A stretch of DNA of 64,000 nt from Nocardioides euryhalodurans. Its GTDB lineage: Bacteria; Actinomycetota; Actinomycetes; Propionibacteriales; Nocardioidaceae. The notes beneath the pieces are model-generated. The model did not search any database and was not told the DNA's origin. It was given only the letters and a program-made list of their open reading frames with translations. Shown one piece after another: positions 60,665 through 64,000 of this stretch (its first letter is position 1; each line of letters opens with the position of its first letter). The position numbers were made by a program, and so were the translations under genes. The DNA lies in the NCBI RefSeq assembly GCF_004564375.1, contig NZ_CP038267.1, positions 62,001 through 126,000 of the forward strand. The letters are read 5' to 3'.

Positions 60665-63486
60665 GCCGCCCACGCCGCCGCGAGCTCGGTCCGCGACCGG
60701 AAGCCGCGCTTGCGGAAGACGTTGCTCAGGTGGCGCTCCACGGTCTTGGGCGAGAGGAAGAGCGCGGCACCGATCTCACGGTTGGACAGCCCCTGCGCCG
60801 CGAGCAGCGACACCCGCGTCTCCTGGGAGGTCAGGGGCGCGTCCCCCGAACCGTCGCCGCGCCGGGCCGTGGCGCCGGTCCCCGCCAGCTCCTGGGAGGC
60901 CACGGTCGCCCAGTGGGTCAGGTCCATCGAGGTGAACGCCGAGCGGGCGAGCTCCAGCTGCTCGCGGGCGGCCACGCGCTGCCCCGACCGGCGCAGCCGA
61001 CCACCGTGGAGCAGGCGGGTCCGGGCGGTCTCGAACGGGTCGAGCGCGGCCTCGTGGGCCGCCAGGGCGGCCTCGAACGCTGCCGTCGCCGCGGCCGGGT
61101 CCTCGAGGGTGAGGGCCCGGCACCGCTGCAGAAGCGCCGTGGAGAGGGGAGGCGCCACGGCCGGCGTCGCGGCGGCGTACCGGTCGGTCAGGGCGCGGGC
61201 GTCGGCGACCCGCCCCAGCCCGAGGTAGGCCTCGACGAGCAGCGGCGCCACCCCCAGCGGCTCGCCGGACGCGCCCACGCCACCGTCGAGCGCGAGCCTC
61301 GGCTCCAGCAGCGCCACCACCTCGGCCAGGTCGCCACGGCAGAGCGCGCAGAACGCGGCGGTGAGCGCCTGGTGTGCCGCGTGGGGAGTGGTGCCGGCGC
61401 GGTCCGTGAGCTCGCGCGCTCGGGCCAGGGACGTGCGCGCCTCCTCGTGCGAGCCGCGGGCAGCCTGCTGCCACGCCAGCATCTCGACGGCCACGGACGC
61501 GTCCGCGGCATAGCCGAGGTGGGCGGCCAGCTCGGCCGCCTCACCGGAGTCGGCGAAGGCGCCGGTGTGGTCGCCGACCCACGCCCTGCCGGCGGCGCTG
61601 ATGGCCAGCAGCGGCACCAGAACGCCGATGGCGCCGCGGCGGCGCACGTCCTGCATCCGCGCCGTCCCCACGGTGACCGCGTCGCCCATCTCACCGGTGA
61701 ACGCGACCGCCAGCGCCATCAGCAGCAGCGCGCCGGCGTCGTGGCGCAGCCGAGGCTCGTCCGCCAGCCGTCGGACCTCGGCCAGCCGGGGCAGCCCCTC
61801 CTCGGGGTGACCGGTGAGGACCGAGGCGACGCCTCCGACGAAGTGCGCCTGCAGCTGCTGCTCGGGGTCGCCGGGGTCCACGACCTCGTCGACCCGGGTG
61901 GCGCACGCGACGAGGCCGGCGACGTCGTTGAGCCGGAACCGTGCCATCGCGAGCTCCGTGAGCGACCGGACCAGCATCGCCCCGCGGAGCAACTGCGAGG
62001 CGTCCTCGAGGTGCTCGACGGCCAGGGGGACGGAGCCGGCGTACTGCTCGAGCGTGCCGAGGACGAGCAGCGCCTCGCCCCGTGCCTCCTCCGGGGTGGT
62101 CCCGGACAGCAGCCGGCCTGCCAGCACTCGGACCCGGGCGACGTCACCGGCCACGAACGCATCGTGGGTCGCCCCGGCCAGCCGGTGGGCGGCGAGGTCG
62201 CGGTCCGGGGTGAGCTCGCTCGCTCGCTCGAGCGCTGCCGATGCCGCGGCGTGACCCAGCCGGTCACGGTCGGCCTCGGCCACCGCGGCCAGCTCGGTGG
62301 CGAGGGAGGCGTCCGGGCCGGTCACGGCGTACGCCCGGTGCCACGTCCGTGACCGGTCGCCGGCAGGGAGCGCGCCGGCCAGCGCACGGTGGGCGGCGCG
62401 GATCCGCGACGGCGGGGCGAGGGAGAGGACGGCGCTGCGCAGCAGGGGGTGACGGAACTCGGGGCGGCCGGAGACCGCGGCCAGCACGCCCCGGTCGCGG
62501 GCCTCGTCGAGGGCGTCGGCCACGTCGACCCCGGAGGTGGTGAGGACCGTGGCGACCGCGGCCGCGGCGTCGCTGGTCCGGCCGGCCACGGCGAGCAGGA
62601 GCGCCGCCTCCGAGGCTGCCGGTGACAGCCCGGAGATCGTCGCCCGGTGCAGCTCCCCGACCCGGTCGCCGGCCGGCAGCGGGTCGGGCAGGGGTGCGGC
62701 CCCGACCCGCTGGGCGTCGTCGAGCCCCTCGGCGACGGCCAGCAGGGCCAAGGGGTTCCCGCCGGTGCGCTCTCGGAGGTCCTCCACGACCGCCGATGCC
62801 GTCCCCGGAGGCAGCAGGGAGGCCACGGCCGGGGTGGCCAGGCCGACCACCGGGAGGAGCGCCAGGCCGCGGGTGAGGTCCGGGTGTGAGCCGCCTGGAC
62901 GCGTGGTGGCGACGAAGGCGACCGCGTCGGGTCCGAGCCGCCGGGCGGCGAAGGTGAGGGCTGCCGCCGACTCCCGGTCCAGCCACTGGAGGTCGTCGAC
63001 GAGGACCAGCACCGGGCCGCGCTCCGCGGCGGCAGCCAGCAGCGACATGGTCGCGGCTGCGACGAGGAAGCGGTCCGCGACCGACGGGAGGTCCGACCAG
63101 CCGAGCGCCGCGGTCAGGGCCTCGGCCTGCACCGGCGCCAGGTCGGACAACAGGTCACGGACCGGGCTGCACAGCTCGAGCAGGCCGGCATGCGCGAGCG
63201 AGGAGTCGCTCTCCGCGCCGCGCGCGGTCAGGCACGTGAAGCCCGTCGCCATCGCGCGGGCGGCCTCGAGCAGGGTCGTCTTGCCGACCCCGGGATCACC
63301 CTCCAGCAGGAGGGTCGAGCAGCGCCCGGCGGCGGCGTCCGCGAGCACCTCGGCGATCCGTTGCAGCTCGCCGTCACGCCCCACCACACCCGCCGGACCG
63401 AGGGATCTGCCGGACGCGACCGGATCGCTCCCGGTGGGAGGTTCGCCGGGAGGCAGGTCGTGGAGAGGAGGCCCCGGTGCGGACAT
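60631..63486 (-). CDS. LAL-type (MalT-like) LuxR family regulator with ATPase domain
   Basis: 951 aa. An AAA/STAND ATPase comes first: Walker [11 protein letters not shown] at 62-71 and Walker [12 protein letters not shown] near 168. A long middle section looks like helical TPR-type repeats. The C-terminal LuxR helix-turn-helix is [25 protein letters not shown] then [18 protein letters not shown]. These large ATP-dependent activators respond to a small ligand, often in secondary metabolism. ATG 63486 taken; GTG 63489 is 5 nt after the TAGGAT -10 box and equally possible. Confidence 0.9.
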   Translation of the reverse strand: MSAPGPPLHDLPPGEPPTGSDPVASGRSLGPAGVVGRDGELQRIAEVLADAAAGRCSTLLLEGDPGVGKTTLLEAARAMATGFTCLTARGAESDSSLAHAGLLELCSPVRDLLSDLAPVQAEALTAALGWSDLPSVADRFLVAAATMSLLAAAAERGPVLVLVDDLQWLDRESAAALTFAARRLGPDAVAFVATTRPGGSHPDLTRGLALLPVVGLATPAVASLLPPGTASAVVEDLRERTGGNPLALLAVAEGLDDAQRVGAAPLPDPLPAGDRVGELHRATISGLSPAASEAALLLAVAGRTSDAAAAVATVLTTSGVDVADALDEARDRGVLAAVSGRPEFRHPLLRSAVLSLAPPSRIRAAHRALAGALPAGDRSRTWHRAYAVTGPDASLATELAAVAEADRDRLGHAAASAALERASELTPDRDLAAHRLAGATHDAFVAGDVARVRVLAGRLLSGTTPEEARGEALLVLGTLEQYAGSVPLAVEHLEDASQLLRGAMLVRSLTELAMARFRLNDVAGLVACATRVDEVVDPGDPEQQLQAHFVGGVASVLTGHPEEGLPRLAEVRRLADEPRLRHDAGALLLMALAVAFTGEMGDAVTVGTARMQDVRRRGAIGVLVPLLAISAAGRAWVGDHTGAFADSGEAAELAAHLGYAADASVAVEMLAWQQAARGSHEEARTSLARARELTDRAGTTPHAAHQALTAAFCALCRGDLAEVVALLEPRLALDGGVGASGEPLGVAPLLVEAYLGLGRVADARALTDRYAAATPAVAPPLSTALLQRCRALTLEDPAAATAAFEAALAAHEAALDPFETARTRLLHGGRLRRSGQRVAAREQLELARSAFTSMDLTHWATVASQELAGTGATARRGDGSGDAPLTSQETRVSLLAAQGLSNREIGAALFLSPKTVERHLSNVFRKRGFRSRTELAAAWAAQASSASTSTS

Positions 63487-63489
63487 CAC

Positions 63490-63500
63490 CTCGCATCCTA
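63490..63500 (-). promoter_or_regulatory. -10 box of the LAL regulator gene
   Basis: TAGGAT (63500-63495, minus strand), 5 nt before GTG 63489 or 8 nt before ATG 63486. Confidence 0.45.
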
Positions 63501-63631
63501 GGTGCGCTGGAGCGGTGGGCAGGCTCACCGGGATGGGCCTACTGCGCCCTCCTCCCGGCGCGACCGTTGCTCCGGCCCGTTCCGCGGGTCCGGAGCGGAC
63601 CGCGACGCAGCACGTCCGGGGAGGAGGGGCC

Positions 63632-64000
63632 GTGATCACCTTCGCCGGCATCTCGCACCTCGCCCTGACCGTGACGGACCTCGACGTGAGCGAGCGGTTC
63701 TACACCGAGGTCCTCGACTTCGTCACCGTGCTCGACGTCGGTCACGGCCGGGTCCTGATGCACCCGGGGACCGGCTTCACACTGGGCCTGGCGCGGCACG
63801 AGGAGGCGTACGGCGGCCCCTTCACCGAGCTGCGCACCGGACTGGACCACCTCGGGTTGACCGCCTCGTCGCGGGAGGAGCTCGAGGAGTGGGTCCGACG
63901 CTTCGACGAGTGGGGTGTCACGTACACCCCGATCCGGGACATGGAGATGGGCTCGCACCTGAACTTCCGGGACCCGGACGGGATCGCCCTGGAGCTCGAC
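63632..64000 (+). CDS. VOC family (glyoxalase/dioxygenase) protein, 3'-truncated
   Basis: 123 codons, running off the window end. ISHLALTVTDLDVSERFYTEVLDF, then LDHLGLTASSREELEEWVRRF and FRDPDGIALELD are the paired beta-alpha-beta-beta-beta modules of the vicinal oxygen chelate fold, with metal-ligand positions at the His in SHLAL, the His in LDHLG and the Glu in ALELD. Complete proteins of this kind are ~130 aa, so only a few codons are missing. Strong GAGGAGGGG before GTG 63632. Faces away from the LAL regulator. Confidence 0.88.
   Translation, partial: MITFAGISHLALTVTDLDVSERFYTEVLDFVTVLDVGHGRVLMHPGTGFTLGLARHEEAYGGPFTELRTGLDHLGLTASSREELEEWVRRFDEWGVTYTPIRDMEMGSHLNFRDPDGIALELD

Overview
The window is about 64 kb of high-GC actinobacterial chromosome, most like a member of the Nocardioidaceae (Nocardioides or a close relative). 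The evidence is the very GC-rich, GC-ending codon use, many GTG starts, TANNNT -10 boxes placed directly in front of start codons, and actinobacteria-specific families (HGxxPAAW protein, Trp-operon membrane protein, DUF4192, DUF7455, PdtaR, GAP/Sap). I see no rRNA, CRISPR array, prophage or insertion sequence. The genus is an inference from gene content and order, not a database result.

Layout. 1-12.4 kb (+): end of the tryptophan operon (membrane protein, HGxxPAAW, trpC, trpB, trpA) running into a SCO1-type copper chaperone and lgt, then gltB-gltD and pyk. 12.6-13.6 kb: tRNA-Leu(CAA) on the minus strand, a 60-aa protein behind a promoter with an operator-like palindrome, and pdtaR. 13.8-19.3 kb: a branched-chain amino acid ABC system (binding protein on +; LivF, LivG, LivM, LivH on -, converging on a strong shared terminator). 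LivH carries an extra secreted domain at its N-terminus. 19.4-25.3 kb: DUF554, GNAT, thioesterase, polA and a flippase-like protein. 25.4-28.6 kb: two-gene envelope operon (membrane protein plus an Leu-x-x-Gly heptad-repeat surface protein). 28.7-32.0 kb: sulfatase, methyltransferase, APH-type kinase. 32.2-38.9 kb: rpsA, then an accessory block (DJ-1/AraC regulator, DUF1232, FAD monooxygenase divergent from a winged-helix/hydrolase fusion), then coaE. 38.9-48.9 kb: GH3 lipoprotein, a group 2 sigma factor behind a SigR/SigH-type promoter, oligopeptidase B, dinB, DUF4192, a GCS2 ligase and a universal stress protein. 49.1-64 kb: GAP and GNAT proteins, HhH-GPD protein, principal sigma factor, small proteins, an M28 peptidase, a single-gene cassette, CapA, LapA, EamA and DUF456 proteins, DUF7455, parE, a LAL-type LuxR regulator and the start of a VOC protein that runs off the end.

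Most of the window is housekeeping. The parts that deserve a second look are: (1) a ~950-bp unit at 54.04-55.01 kb, bounded by 24-bp direct repeats with one mismatch, carrying one low-GC secreted six-cysteine protein inserted exactly where two convergent genes would otherwise overlap; (2) a LexA-type SOS box shared by two divergent promoters at 53.0 kb; (3) four phased 8-bp direct repeats in front of the OmpR-type winged-helix/hydrolase fusion; (4) an apparent ATC start codon for parE; (5) a consensus SigR promoter in front of the sigB-like gene; (6) about seventeen genes with a -10 box 6-7 nt before the start codon, implying leaderless mRNAs; (7) two copies of a dispersed intergenic repeat.
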